The notes under the pieces are model-generated. The model ran no database searches. It was not told the origin of the DNA and saw only the letters and a program-made list of their open reading frames with translations. A stretch of 28,195 nucleotides of DNA from JAIQFR01 sp041494445 (GTDB taxonomy: Bacteria > Acidobacteriota > Polarisedimenticolia > Polarisedimenticolales > JAIQFR01): positions 1-28,195 of the forward strand of contig JBGQAU010000034.1 in the NCBI GenBank assembly GCA_041494445.1. Direction: 5' to 3'. A program made the translations under genes and the position numbers. Below, one piece after another: positions 7,853 through 15,300 of this stretch (within the stretch, counting starts at the first letter, position 1; each line of letters starts with the position of its first letter).

Positions 7853-8740
7853 ATGCCGCGGAAGTTTTACACGATCTTCATCCTGCCGCATGCGCACGCG
7901 CGCTTCCGCAAGATCCACGTTTCGCGCAATTTCGTGCTGATCCTCGCCGGGATCGTCGCCTTGGTGGCGGCGGCCGGCGCGACCACGCCTCACCTCTTCC
8001 TTGCGATCCGTGCCCGCACCTTGGCGATCACGAGTCTGCAGGAAGAGAACCGGAAGCTGAAGGCCGTGAATGGCCGGTTCGAGGCCTCCCTGGCCCAGAT
8101 CGGTGCGCAGCTCAACGCGTTCGAGACGGGCGCGCGGCGGCTCGCGTCGGCCGTGGGCCTCAACGACCTTCCGAGCCTCCATCGATCCTCGGGCGGCGCG
8201 ACGAGGGGGGCCCTTCCCGCCGTCGACGGGAACGGGATGCTCGACGAGGAGCTGCAGGCGCTGAGGTCCCGCGCGATCTCCCTCGATTCCTCCCTCGACC
8301 AGCTCAACCGAAAGTGGGAGGAGCGGCTCCGGATCCTGGCCTCGACCCCTCAGGGGCTTCCCGTGACGGGTAGCTACTCCGACGGCTTCGGGTGGCGGAA
8401 GGATCCGTTTTCCGGAGAGCCCGAGTACCACACCGGGCTCGACATCGTGGCCCCCTCGGGGACCGCGGTGCGCGCGACGGCGGACGGCGTCGTCATACGG
8501 GTCGGTCGCGAAAGCGGCTACGGCCGGATGGTGCAGCTGTCCCACGGGTACGGGCTCGGCACGCTGTACGGGCACCTGTCGGCGACGCTGGTCCGGCCCG
8601 GCCAGCGGATCCGGCGGGGTGAGCTCATCGGCCGGGTAGGCTCCACCGGCCGGTCCACGGGGCCGCACGTGCACTACGAAGTCGTGAAGGGCGGCCACCG
8701 GGTGGACCCGCGGAAGTACACGTCCGACGGCCGTGTGTAG
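7853..8740 (+). CDS. Membrane-anchored M23 family peptidase (LytM/EnvC-like)
   Basis: 295 residues, starting at ATG 7853 nine bases after GGAGG (7839-7843). Order of parts: a short basic cytoplasmic start (including 'HAHARFRKIHVSRN'), one membrane helix at about residues 24-47 ('FVLILAGIVALVAAAGA'), a coiled coil at about 60-95 ('LQEENRKLKAVNGRFEASL'), a linker, and a C-terminal M23 domain from about residue 165. Zinc ligands are visible: H193 and D197 in 'HTGLD', and H272/H274 in 'GPHVHYEV'. 'GFGWRKDPFSG' is the usual entry to the domain. With its metal site intact it is predicted to be an active peptidoglycan endopeptidase in the periplasm rather than an EnvC-type regulator. An 8-kDa open extension upstream lacks a ribosome site and was not used. 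rpoH-like follows 60 bp downstream. Confidence 0.93.
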   Translation: MPRKFYTIFILPHAHARFRKIHVSRNFVLILAGIVALVAAAGATTPHLFLAIRARTLAITSLQEENRKLKAVNGRFEASLAQIGAQLNAFETGARRLASAVGLNDLPSLHRSSGGATRGALPAVDGNGMLDEELQALRSRAISLDSSLDQLNRKWEERLRILASTPQGLPVTGSYSDGFGWRKDPFSGEPEYHTGLDIVAPSGTAVRATADGVVIRVGRESGYGRMVQLSHGYGLGTLYGHLSATLVRPGQRIRRGELIGRVGSTGRSTGPHVHYEVVKGGHRVDPRKYTSDGRV

Positions 8741-8785
8741 CGCCCGCCCGGGCCCCCGCCCCTCCGGTCGCGGCCCGGCCGCCGT

Positions 8786-8793
8786 GATAATCT
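8786..8793 (+). promoter_or_regulatory. Putative -10 element of the RpoH-like sigma gene, near-leaderless
   Basis: GATAATCT at 8786-8793 lies only eight to fourteen bases before ATG 8801, so a transcript from it would start within a few bases of the codon. I see no good -35 or Shine-Dalgarno. The same arrangement recurs before two other genes in the window. Confidence 0.35.
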
Positions 8794-8800
8794 CGGATCG

Positions 8801-9796
8801 ATGAGCCTCGAGGAGTCCCCCGGATCCGACGGCGAGTTGCTCGCCGACCCCCCGGACGGAGAGAAAGCGATCGAAGGGGAAGACGCTGCGTCCGCGGCGG
8901 CGGTCGCCGGGGCGCTGGTACCGGCCGGCAACCGCTCGCTCGCGGCGGCGGACCCCCTCAGGCGTTACATCGCCGAGATTCGCCGCTACGCGCCTCTCAC
9001 CCGCGAGGAGGAGCAGCGTCTGGCGAGGCTCCACCGCGGGACCGGGGATCGTGACGCGCTCTTCCGGCTCATCACCTCGAACCTGATGCTCGTGGTCCGC
9101 ATCGCGCTTTCCTTCCGGCGCGCGGTGCGCAACCTGCTGGACCTCGTGCAGGAAGGGAACGTCGGTCTCATGCAGGCGATCGAACGGTTCGACCCGGATC
9201 TGGGCGTGCGACTTCCCACCTACGCGGCTTGGTGGATCCGGGCCTACATCGTGAAATTCCTGCTGGACAACGTGCGGCAGGTGCGCGTCGGGACCACGAA
9301 CGCGCGCCGCAAGCTCCTGCACAACCTCGCCCAGGAGAAGCGCCATCTCGAGGCGCAGGGGTTCGAGGTCGGCCCGAGGCTGCTGGCGGAGCGGTTCGGC
9401 GTCTCCGAGGAAGACGTTCGCGATGTCGAGCGGGCGCTTTCCTCGCGCGACGTGCGTCTCGACGAGCCCATCGGGAAGGAGGGCGATCCCACCCGCGCTG
9501 ACGCTCTGGCCGCCGGCGGACCGACGGTCGAGGAAGAGGTCGCACGGCGCGAGCTCCAGGAGAAAGTCCAGGCCGCGATCGGGCGTTTCCGCAAGGACCT
9601 TTCGGACCGCGATCGCGCGATCCTCGACGAGAGGATCCTGAGCGAAGAACCTCTCACGCTGCAGGCGCTGGGGGAACGATTCGGGACCACCCGGGAGGCC
9701 GTGCGACAGGCCGAGGCGAAGCTCTTGGGCCGATTGAAGGAGCACCTTGCGGAGGAAATCGCCGACCTCGGGTCGATCCGCATCGGTCCCGCGTAA
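8801..9796 (+). CDS. rpoH: RpoH-like (sigma-32 type) RNA polymerase sigma factor
   Basis: 331 residues. The first 45 are acidic and low-complexity. Region 1.2 begins at 'LRRYIAEIRRYAPLTREEE'. Region 2 holds the core-binding and -10 recognition helices ('NLLDLVQEGNVGLMQAIERFDPDLGVRLPTYAAWWIRAYI', about residues 105-148). 'TTNARRKLLHNLAQEK' corresponds to the RpoH box (E. coli QRKLFFNLR). The C-terminal region 4 helix-turn-helix is 'LTLQALGERFGTTREAVRQAE' (about 285-306). The RpoH box and the alanine/tryptophan-rich region 2.4 favour sigma-32 over RpoD or RpoS. It would direct transcription of heat-shock or envelope-stress genes, and hsp20 and lon lie 15 kb away in this window. No thermosensor is visible because the 5' leader looks very short. 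Assignment to RpoH itself rather than a paralogue is likely but not certain. Confidence 0.85.
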   Translation: MSLEESPGSDGELLADPPDGEKAIEGEDAASAAAVAGALVPAGNRSLAAADPLRRYIAEIRRYAPLTREEEQRLARLHRGTGDRDALFRLITSNLMLVVRIALSFRRAVRNLLDLVQEGNVGLMQAIERFDPDLGVRLPTYAAWWIRAYIVKFLLDNVRQVRVGTTNARRKLLHNLAQEKRHLEAQGFEVGPRLLAERFGVSEEDVRDVERALSSRDVRLDEPIGKEGDPTRADALAAGGPTVEEEVARRELQEKVQAAIGRFRKDLSDRDRAILDERILSEEPLTLQALGERFGTTREAVRQAEAKLLGRLKEHLAEEIADLGSIRIGPA

Positions 9797-9863
9797 GCCT
9801 CCGGCCGTCAGCGCGCCTCGTCGCGTGTAAGAAGAGCCCGATTCTCCCGCCAATCGTCTTGTT

Positions 9864-9879
9864 TGGTCCGCGTTTTGCA
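9864..9879 (+). promoter_or_regulatory. Sigma-54 type promoter upstream of the membrane peptide / NtrC / kinase operon
   Basis: The sequence TGGTCCGCGTTTTGCA has GG and GC spaced exactly as in the -24/-12 consensus TGGCAC-N5-TTGCA, with a perfect TTGCA -12 block. The predicted start is near 9890, about 70 nt before the small ORF. A sigma-70-like TTGTTT-17-TAACAT overlaps it (9859-9887), so both holoenzymes might compete. Location just ahead of a sigma-54 activator gene supports the call. Confidence 0.6.
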
Positions 9880-9961
9880 ATTAACATGACCCGTAGCCTG
9901 GTGCAGACACCGCCGTGGATCGGCTGGACCGCCCCGGACGCCGGGCCCGAGAGGTGTGGAG

Positions 9962-10072
9962 ATGCAGTGGATCCTATTGATCGGCGCTGTCTTGCTGAGC
10001 CTGGGCTTGGCGGTGGGGACCGCGTCGGCCGTCTTCGCGCTCTTCTTCCGGATCCTGCAAAAATTACGCTGA
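9962..10072 (+). CDS. 36-residue single-span membrane peptide
   Basis: ATG 9962 to TGA 10070-10072. GAGAGG (949-954 of this kilobase, i.e. 9949-9954) sits seven bases upstream. The product starts MQWILLIGAVLLSLGLAVG, is hydrophobic to about residue 30, and ends with a short basic tail (RILQKLR). This predicts one membrane helix with the basic end in the cytoplasm. It is the first gene after the sigma-54-type promoter and lies 75 bp before the NtrC-family gene. I do not recognise a family. Its context suggests a small partner or regulator of the downstream membrane kinase, or an envelope-stress effector. The evidence for translation is the ribosome site, the coherent hydrophobic composition and the operon position; there is no known homologue to cite. 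Confidence 0.55.
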   Translation: MQWILLIGAVLLSLGLAVGTASAVFALFFRILQKLR

Positions 10073-10114
10073 CCCGATCCTTTTGACGCGGTTCCGCAGG
10101 CACGTTGAAGCCAG

Positions 10115-10132
10115 GAGGTGGAGTGTCACCTC
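10115..10132 (+). promoter_or_regulatory. Small hairpin ahead of the NtrC-family gene
   Basis: GAGGTG (10115-10120) pairs with CACCTC (10127-10132) around a 6-nt loop. It would bury an AGGAGG at 10113-10118 that is too far from ATG 10148 to serve it directly. Possible translational control; weak. Confidence 0.25.
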
Positions 10133-10147
10133 GAACGGTGAAGATCC

Positions 10148-11554
10148 ATGGGCGACCACATACTGGTGGTGGACGACGAGGCTCCCGCACGGAACGCGCT
10201 GCGCTCGTTTCTAGAGGCGCTCGGCCATGAGGTCGAAACCGCCGAGTCCGTCGAGGAGGCACTCTCCAAGGTCGAGAAGAATCCCCCATGGGCCATCTTC
10301 ACCGACCTCGTGATGCCGGGACTCGACGGGCTCGAGTTCATTCGTCGGCTCCACAAGAGCGACGACATCCCGGTGGTCGTCTTCTCAGCCCAGGGGACGG
10401 AGGAGCAAGCGCTCGAGGCGATGAAGCTCGGTGCGCAGGACTACCTCGAGAAGCCCGTCGAGCCGGCAAAGCTGAAGATCCTCCTGACCCGTCTCGGCCG
10501 CACCCGAGATCTCGAGGCGGAGAAGCGCCGGCTGGAGGTGGAGAAGCGCCTGCTGAAGGCCGAACTCCGCGAGCGCGGGGCGTTCGAGCGGCTCCGCGGG
10601 GAGTCGGAGAAGATGCTCGTGGTCTTCCGGCAGATCGAGCAGGTGGCTCCCAGCACACTGTCGGTCCTCATCGTCGGTGAGAGCGGGACGGGCAAGGAGC
10701 TGGTGGCGCGGACGCTCCACGAGCTGTCGGGGCGGTGCAAGTTCGAGTTCGTGGAGCTCAACTGCGCCGCGATCCCGGCGACCCTCCTCGAGAGCGAGAT
10801 CTTCGGCCACGAGCGGGGATCGTTCACCGGAGCGTTCCAGCGGAAGATCGGCTGCTTCGAGATGGCTAACCACGGGACGTTGTTTCTGGACGAGATCGCG
10901 GAGATGGAAGAGAACCTCCAGGCGAAACTCCTGCGCGTTCTCCAGGAGCAGCGGTTCCGGCGCGTCGGCGGTCGCGACATGATCGAGGCCGACGTGCGCG
11001 TGATCGCCGCGACGAACAAGGACCCGATGAAGGCGATCGCCGACAGGAAGCTCCGGGAGGATCTGTACTACCGTCTCAACGCGTTTACCATCGCGCTGCC
11101 GGCCTTGAGGGAGCATCCCGAGGACATCCGCTCCCTCAGCCGACACTTCGCGGAGCAGTACGCCACCCGGACCGGCGGGACGGTGCCGGCCATCCACCAG
11201 TCGACGATGGAGGCACTGCTCGCGCACCCGTGGCCGGGGAACGTCCGCGAGCTGAAGAACGCCATCGAACGGGCGACGCTGCTTTCGGGCGGCGGGACGA
11301 TCCTGCCGCAGCACCTGCCGCCGGAAGTGCTGACTTCCCGCGCGGCCTCGGAGGCACATCCCTCGCCGGTGCCGCCAGGCGAACCGGATGCGGGGACGCT
11401 CAGCCTGAGGATCGGGACCACCATGGACGATGCCGAGCGCGAGATGATCCGCTCGACACTCGCCCACACCGGCGGCAACAAGACGCAGGCCGCGCGGATC
11501 CTGCGGATTTCTCTCAAGACCATGCATAACAAGGTGAAGAAGTACCAGCTGTGA
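10148..11554 (+). CDS. NtrC-family sigma-54-dependent response regulator
   Basis: 468 residues in the classical three-part order. The receiver domain (about 1-120) has the acidic pocket D9/D10, phospho-acceptor D53 ('FTDLVMPG'), S80 and K102. A charged linker helix follows (about 118-150). The AAA+ domain (about 150-385) has Walker A 'GESGTGKE' (177-184), Walker B 'GTLFLDEIAEM' and the sigma-54 contact loop at 224-229. The Fis-type HTH is at the C-terminus ('NKTQAARILRISLKTMHNKVKKY'). The contact loop reads GSFTGA instead of GAFTGA; the Phe and Thr needed for sigma-54 contact are kept. It should hydrolyse ATP to open sigma-54 promoters when phosphorylated by its partner. The kinase gene overlaps it by 4 bp (GTGA), so the two are translationally coupled. 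GGTGA (10137-10141) is the likely ribosome site. Its target genes are unknown; autoregulation through the promoter at 9864 is plausible. Confidence 0.96.
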   Translation: MGDHILVVDDEAPARNALRSFLEALGHEVETAESVEEALSKVEKNPPWAIFTDLVMPGLDGLEFIRRLHKSDDIPVVVFSAQGTEEQALEAMKLGAQDYLEKPVEPAKLKILLTRLGRTRDLEAEKRRLEVEKRLLKAELRERGAFERLRGESEKMLVVFRQIEQVAPSTLSVLIVGESGTGKELVARTLHELSGRCKFEFVELNCAAIPATLLESEIFGHERGSFTGAFQRKIGCFEMANHGTLFLDEIAEMEENLQAKLLRVLQEQRFRRVGGRDMIEADVRVIAATNKDPMKAIADRKLREDLYYRLNAFTIALPALREHPEDIRSLSRHFAEQYATRTGGTVPAIHQSTMEALLAHPWPGNVRELKNAIERATLLSGGGTILPQHLPPEVLTSRAASEAHPSPVPPGEPDAGTLSLRIGTTMDDAEREMIRSTLAHTGGNKTQAARILRISLKTMHNKVKKYQL

Positions 11555-13440
11555 GAAGCCTTCTACCGATCCGCATCTTCGTCGTTCACCTGCTGTTCAC
11601 CCTGGGCGCGGCCGCGGCGGCGGTGGTTCTCGTGCGCCAGGCGTTCGAGCAGTACGCCGAAGAGTGGCGCCACGAGATCGCCGGCCTCTCGGTGCAACTG
11701 CCCATGCAGCCGCTGGTGAACGAAGTGGCATCGGGGTACCTGAAGCGCCTCGAGGACGTCGTTCCCGAGCGGCGCGACGCGGCGCAGGAGCGGATTTCGG
11801 AAGGGCTGGGGAGCCTGCTGCAGGCGGTGCCGGCCATCGCGAGCCTGGTGGTCGTGGACACGGACCTGAGGATCCGATTCGCGTCGGACAAGGACATGGT
11901 GGATCTCGCCTACAAGGACCCGGCATACCGCGCGCTGCTCTCCTCGGACGTCGAGACGCGCCGGCCGCTGACCTCCCGGGAGGGAGACCTCACTGAGGTG
12001 GTCTGGCCGATCTTCGACGCGAGAGGCGACGAGGGCGGCGCCGGCGCCCGGCGCCGGCTCGGATCGGTGCTGGTCCGGTACCACAGCGCGCAGACCCAGC
12101 TCGACAGCTACCCCGCGCAGGTGCACGTCGTCCCCGTGTCGTGGGAGGCCGTGGCGCGCGCGCTCCTTCCGTTCCTGGTCTCGGCGGTGATGGCGAGCGT
12201 GCTGGTGGCCGCATGGACCGCTTTCCCGGTGCGACGGCTCGTGCGGGCCGTCGAGGAGTACCGGGCGCGAGGGTTCCGGGGCGGGCTGGACCCGGAGAGG
12301 CTCGGCCTCGATGGCGACCTGGCGTCGGCGGCGCGGGCGATCAGCGAGATGGGAGGGCAGCTGGACCGGCTCGACGCCCGCGGGCGCGAGCGAGAGGTGC
12401 TGCTCGAGACGCTGAACCAGACGCTGGAGGAAGGGACGGTCGCCCTCGGGCCGGACGGGACCCCGATGGCGTGGAACGCCGCCGCGGCGCGCGTGCTCGT
12501 GCCGGGCGGGCCCGAGGATTCCGAGTCGGTCCGCGAGGCGCTCCGCCGGCGAATGGCAGAGATCGGGACGGGAGATCCGGGGAGCCCGGCGACTCCGGTG
12601 GAGGTGGATCTTCCGAGCGACGGCGGCGGCGCGACCCGGGTCAAGATCAGCCGCATGCCTCTCGGTGAGAAGGACGGCGAGGGAGGAACCCTGGTGCTGA
12701 TCCGCGACCTCACGATGCTGCGGAAGGTCGAGGCGCACCTGCTCGAGGCGGGCCGATTCGCCACCCTCGCCCATCTGGCCGGCGCCCTCGCCCACGAGAT
12801 CCGCAATCCCCTGAGCGCCATAGGACTCAATGCCGCGGCGCTCAAGGAGCGCCTGGGCGCGGGACCCGACGTGGCTCGCGTGAGGATCATGCGCGACTCC
12901 GTGGGCATGATCCAGGACGAGACGCGGCGTCTGACGGACTTGCTCAACAACTACCTCGGGCTCCTTCGGTCGAGCCCCGTGGCGGGACCCGTGGACCTCG
13001 GCGACCTCTGCCGCCGCGTGATTCAGCTCCTCCGCTTCACCGCACTGAAGGGGCAGGTGGAATTGGTCCTCGAGAAGGACGAGCGTCTCCCGCCCGTTCA
13101 CGGCGTTCCCGACCGGCTGCAGCAGGCAGTCCTGAACCTGACGCTGAACGCCATTCAGGCGACCCCGCGAGGAGGGCGGGTCCGGCTGTCGGCGCGCCGC
13201 GAGGAGGGTCGGGCCGTCCTCACGGTTGCGGACACGGGCCCCGGGGTTTCCCCCGATCTGGTGCCGACCCTGTTCGAGGGCAAGGTCACCACGAAGCCGG
13301 GCGGCACCGGGCTCGGCCTGCCCCTGGTCCGGATGATTATCGAGGCCCACGGCGGGGACGTGAGCTACGCGCCGGCACCCGGGGGGGGGGCTGCGTTCAC
13401 GCTGGTGCTGCCGGTCCGCGAGGCGGCCGCCATCGCCTGA
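11551..13440 (+). CDS. Membrane sensor histidine kinase, partner of the NtrC-family regulator
   Basis: 629 residues, GTG start overlapping the regulator's TGA. Order of parts: membrane helix 1 (about 7-29), a periplasmic sensor region of about 170 residues with a Cache-like 'ASLVVVDTDLRIRFASD' segment, membrane helix 2 (about 203-224), a HAMP-like linker ('FPVRRLVRAVEEYRARG'), a PAS-like domain (about 290-390, 'VALGPDGTPMAWNAAAARVL'), then HisKA with phospho-acceptor H415 in 'ALAHEIRNPLSA'. The GHKL ATPase domain has an N box ('NLTLNAIQATPRGG'), G1 'VADTGPGVS' and G2 'GGTGLGLPLV'. All catalytic boxes are intact. It would sense a periplasmic or membrane signal and phosphorylate D53 of the regulator; the ligand is unknown. 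The architecture resembles the ZraS/AtoS-like kinases that pair with NtrC-type regulators. Convergent with the metallopeptidase gene, 18 bp apart. Confidence 0.95.
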   Translation: MRSLLPIRIFVVHLLFTLGAAAAAVVLVRQAFEQYAEEWRHEIAGLSVQLPMQPLVNEVASGYLKRLEDVVPERRDAAQERISEGLGSLLQAVPAIASLVVVDTDLRIRFASDKDMVDLAYKDPAYRALLSSDVETRRPLTSREGDLTEVVWPIFDARGDEGGAGARRRLGSVLVRYHSAQTQLDSYPAQVHVVPVSWEAVARALLPFLVSAVMASVLVAAWTAFPVRRLVRAVEEYRARGFRGGLDPERLGLDGDLASAARAISEMGGQLDRLDARGREREVLLETLNQTLEEGTVALGPDGTPMAWNAAAARVLVPGGPEDSESVREALRRRMAEIGTGDPGSPATPVEVDLPSDGGGATRVKISRMPLGEKDGEGGTLVLIRDLTMLRKVEAHLLEAGRFATLAHLAGALAHEIRNPLSAIGLNAAALKERLGAGPDVARVRIMRDSVGMIQDETRRLTDLLNNYLGLLRSSPVAGPVDLGDLCRRVIQLLRFTALKGQVELVLEKDERLPPVHGVPDRLQQAVLNLTLNAIQATPRGGRVRLSARREEGRAVLTVADTGPGVSPDLVPTLFEGKVTTKPGGTGLGLPLVRMIIEAHGGDVSYAPAPGGGAAFTLVLPVREAAAIA

Positions 13441-13458
13441 CGCGACGTGCCCGCACAC

Positions 13459-15168
13459 CTACTGCAGGCTGTCCGGCGTTGCCGGCGTTTCGATCGCTTC
13501 CTTCGCCAGGCGATGCGCGTCCTTCTGGTCGGGCAGCTCGAGAACCTTCCTGTACTCGGCGAGGGCCTCCTCTCGGCGGGACTGGATGTCGTAGAGACGC
13601 CCCAACTGGTAATGCCCGAAAATGACGAACCGGGAGTTTTTCGGGCCGAGCGGCAGCGAGAGGATGCGCTTCAGGTGCTCTTCCGCGGCGGGATATTCCT
13701 TCGTCCGCATCTCCGCCGCCGCGAGGTTGAAAAGGCTCTGGGGGTCGTCCGGCCGGAGATCGAGCGCGCGCTTCATCGCCGCGGCGACGCCGGCAAAGTC
13801 CCCGACCTTCAGTCGCTCCTGAGCCTCGGATTGCGTCCTCACCAAGGCCACCTCGTTGTCCCGTGATCGGACCCGCTCCTGGACCCACTTGCGGAACCCG
13901 CGATCGAGCGCTTCTTTGGGCTTGCCGACCGCGAGACCGAGCGCGACCGCGCTCCCCTCGGGCGCGGTGTAGGCCTTCCTCAGGCCCTCCACTCCCACGG
14001 TCTCGCGAAGCCAGGTCACGAGCAGGCCCGCGGACGGGAAGCGCACGGTGTCCAACATGGGGCGCGCCTTCTCCTCGTCCAGCAGGTCGTCCAGCGTGGG
14101 GAACACTCCCTTGTCCAGCATCGTCGCCGCGAGGAGGTCGAGGTCCACGCCGCGGTACGCCTTCTCCTCGGCGATCGCGAGGCCTTCGTACATCGTCGTC
14201 AGCCTGCACGGGCCGAAGACCTGGTGGGCCAGGAGGTGGATCTCCTCGTGCGGGGAGGAGGACCGCGCGGCTTTGCGCACCATCGTGAGCTCCCGGGTGG
14301 AAGGAATCGAGTGCGCCGGATCCCGGAGGCCGGTCCGGCGCTCCTTGGCGGCCTCGTCCTCGAAGACATGGAGGAAGATCCGGTAGCCTTCGGGAACCGG
14401 CCCGAGCTCGGCGGCGGCGCGGGCGAGCGCGGCCTCGCGCGCCTTCACGATCTCGTCGAGATCCTCCGGGCTCACCCGGTCTGGGTCGTAGTGGACGTCG
14501 TAGTGCGCGAACGACCGCGTGGTTTCGGCGTTGCCCTCGCGTCGCAACTCGGGACCGTGGTCTTTTTCCGCGCCCTCGTTCCGATTCGGCGGCCACGTGT
14601 GCGGTCGCGCGAACATCCCCTGGCGGATGATCCGGTAGTCCCGGTAGAACGCCCAGTCGGAGCCCACCGCCGGCAGCATCATGACGCGATCCCGTTCCTG
14701 GTCGATCCGGGACCAGAAGACGAACGCCCGGTCGCGGTTGAAGGGGGAGCTCGTGAAGAACATCAGGTCGATCTGCGGGTCCGGCTCGTGGATCCCGAGG
14801 AAATCGAGCCCCTCCCGGGAATGCTTGAAGGGGGCGGGGGCGTCGGCCGCGCCGAGGAGCCGGTTTCCCCATCCGAGCAACAGCAGGTTCTTGTGCCGCT
14901 CCTCGGGCCCGAGGGCGTCGTCGGCGACGGCGCTTGCCTTCACCCCGTGGCCCTTCTCGAGGAAGCGGGCGCGCGCCTCGGCCGACCGCCGGTTGGCCTG
15001 GACGTCTTCGCCGGGACCCGCCGGGTAGACGACCACAACCTCATCGAGCTTGAAAAGGTAGAGCTCGGCGAGGTACCTCTCATTGGCCATCCCCGCGCGC
15101 TCCTGCGCCCTCGCGCCAAGCGGAACCAGGAGCACGGCAACGAAGAGAAGGACGGCGAAACGCTTCAT
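13459..15168 (-). CDS. Secreted zinc metallopeptidase-like protein (HExxH) with C-terminal TPRs
   Basis: 569 residues starting at ATG 15168, seven bases after GGAGG. Residues 1-21 are a signal peptide ('MKRFAVLLFVAVLLVPLGARA'-type, cleavage before Q). The N-terminal third carries no domain I know. The middle holds H307-E-x-x-H311 ('SPHEEIHLLAH') and Glu328 in 'MYEGLAIAEE', the arrangement of gluzincin peptidases of the MA clan (HExxH plus a downstream EGLA glutamate). The last ~120 residues form TPR-like helices ('AALVRTQSE', 'DPQSLFNLAAAEMRTKEYPAAEEHL', 'YQLGRLYDIQSRREEALAEY'). It probably acts in the periplasm or on the cell surface on unknown substrates. A 29-codon in-frame extension upstream was rejected because it lacks a ribosome site and would hide the signal peptide. 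Divergent from the metallophosphoesterase gene. Confidence 0.8.
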   Translation of the reverse strand: MKRFAVLLFVAVLLVPLGARAQERAGMANERYLAELYLFKLDEVVVVYPAGPGEDVQANRRSAEARARFLEKGHGVKASAVADDALGPEERHKNLLLLGWGNRLLGAADAPAPFKHSREGLDFLGIHEPDPQIDLMFFTSSPFNRDRAFVFWSRIDQERDRVMMLPAVGSDWAFYRDYRIIRQGMFARPHTWPPNRNEGAEKDHGPELRREGNAETTRSFAHYDVHYDPDRVSPEDLDEIVKAREAALARAAAELGPVPEGYRIFLHVFEDEAAKERRTGLRDPAHSIPSTRELTMVRKAARSSSPHEEIHLLAHQVFGPCRLTTMYEGLAIAEEKAYRGVDLDLLAATMLDKGVFPTLDDLLDEEKARPMLDTVRFPSAGLLVTWLRETVGVEGLRKAYTAPEGSAVALGLAVGKPKEALDRGFRKWVQERVRSRDNEVALVRTQSEAQERLKVGDFAGVAAAMKRALDLRPDDPQSLFNLAAAEMRTKEYPAAEEHLKRILSLPLGPKNSRFVIFGHYQLGRLYDIQSRREEALAEYRKVLELPDQKDAHRLAKEAIETPATPDSLQ

Positions 15169-15190
15169 GGAGCGCCTCCGCGAACTCTCC

Positions 15191-15220
15191 ATCATAGAGG
15201 GGCTCGGCGAGTCCTGTCGA
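15191..15220 (-). promoter_or_regulatory. Promoter for the secreted metallopeptidase gene
   Basis: On the minus strand TCGACA (15220-15215), 18-bp spacer, TATGAT (15196-15191). The predicted start near 15184 leaves a short leader containing the GGAGG site. Confidence 0.55.
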
Positions 15221-15233
15221 GGCGACGGGCTCG

Positions 15234-15262
15234 TTGCCACCGGGCCGGCGAGCATCTACAAT
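15234..15262 (+). promoter_or_regulatory. Promoter for the metallophosphoesterase operon
   Basis: TTGCCA (15234-15239), 17-bp spacer, TACAAT (15257-15262). Predicted start near 15269, about 32 nt before the TTG start codon at 15301. It is back to back with the metallopeptidase promoter. Confidence 0.6.
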
Positions 15263-15300
15263 CCATCGTCGATCGCCGACCGATCCGCCGAGGACCCGCC

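Noticed and set aside
7661..9880. 739-codon minus-strand open frame across the M23 and sigma factor genes
   Set aside because: Antisense to two well-identified genes; arginine/glycine/proline-rich with no domain.
11563..13458. 631-codon minus-strand frame opposite the histidine kinase
   Set aside because: Shadow of a kinase with all catalytic boxes in the plus frame.
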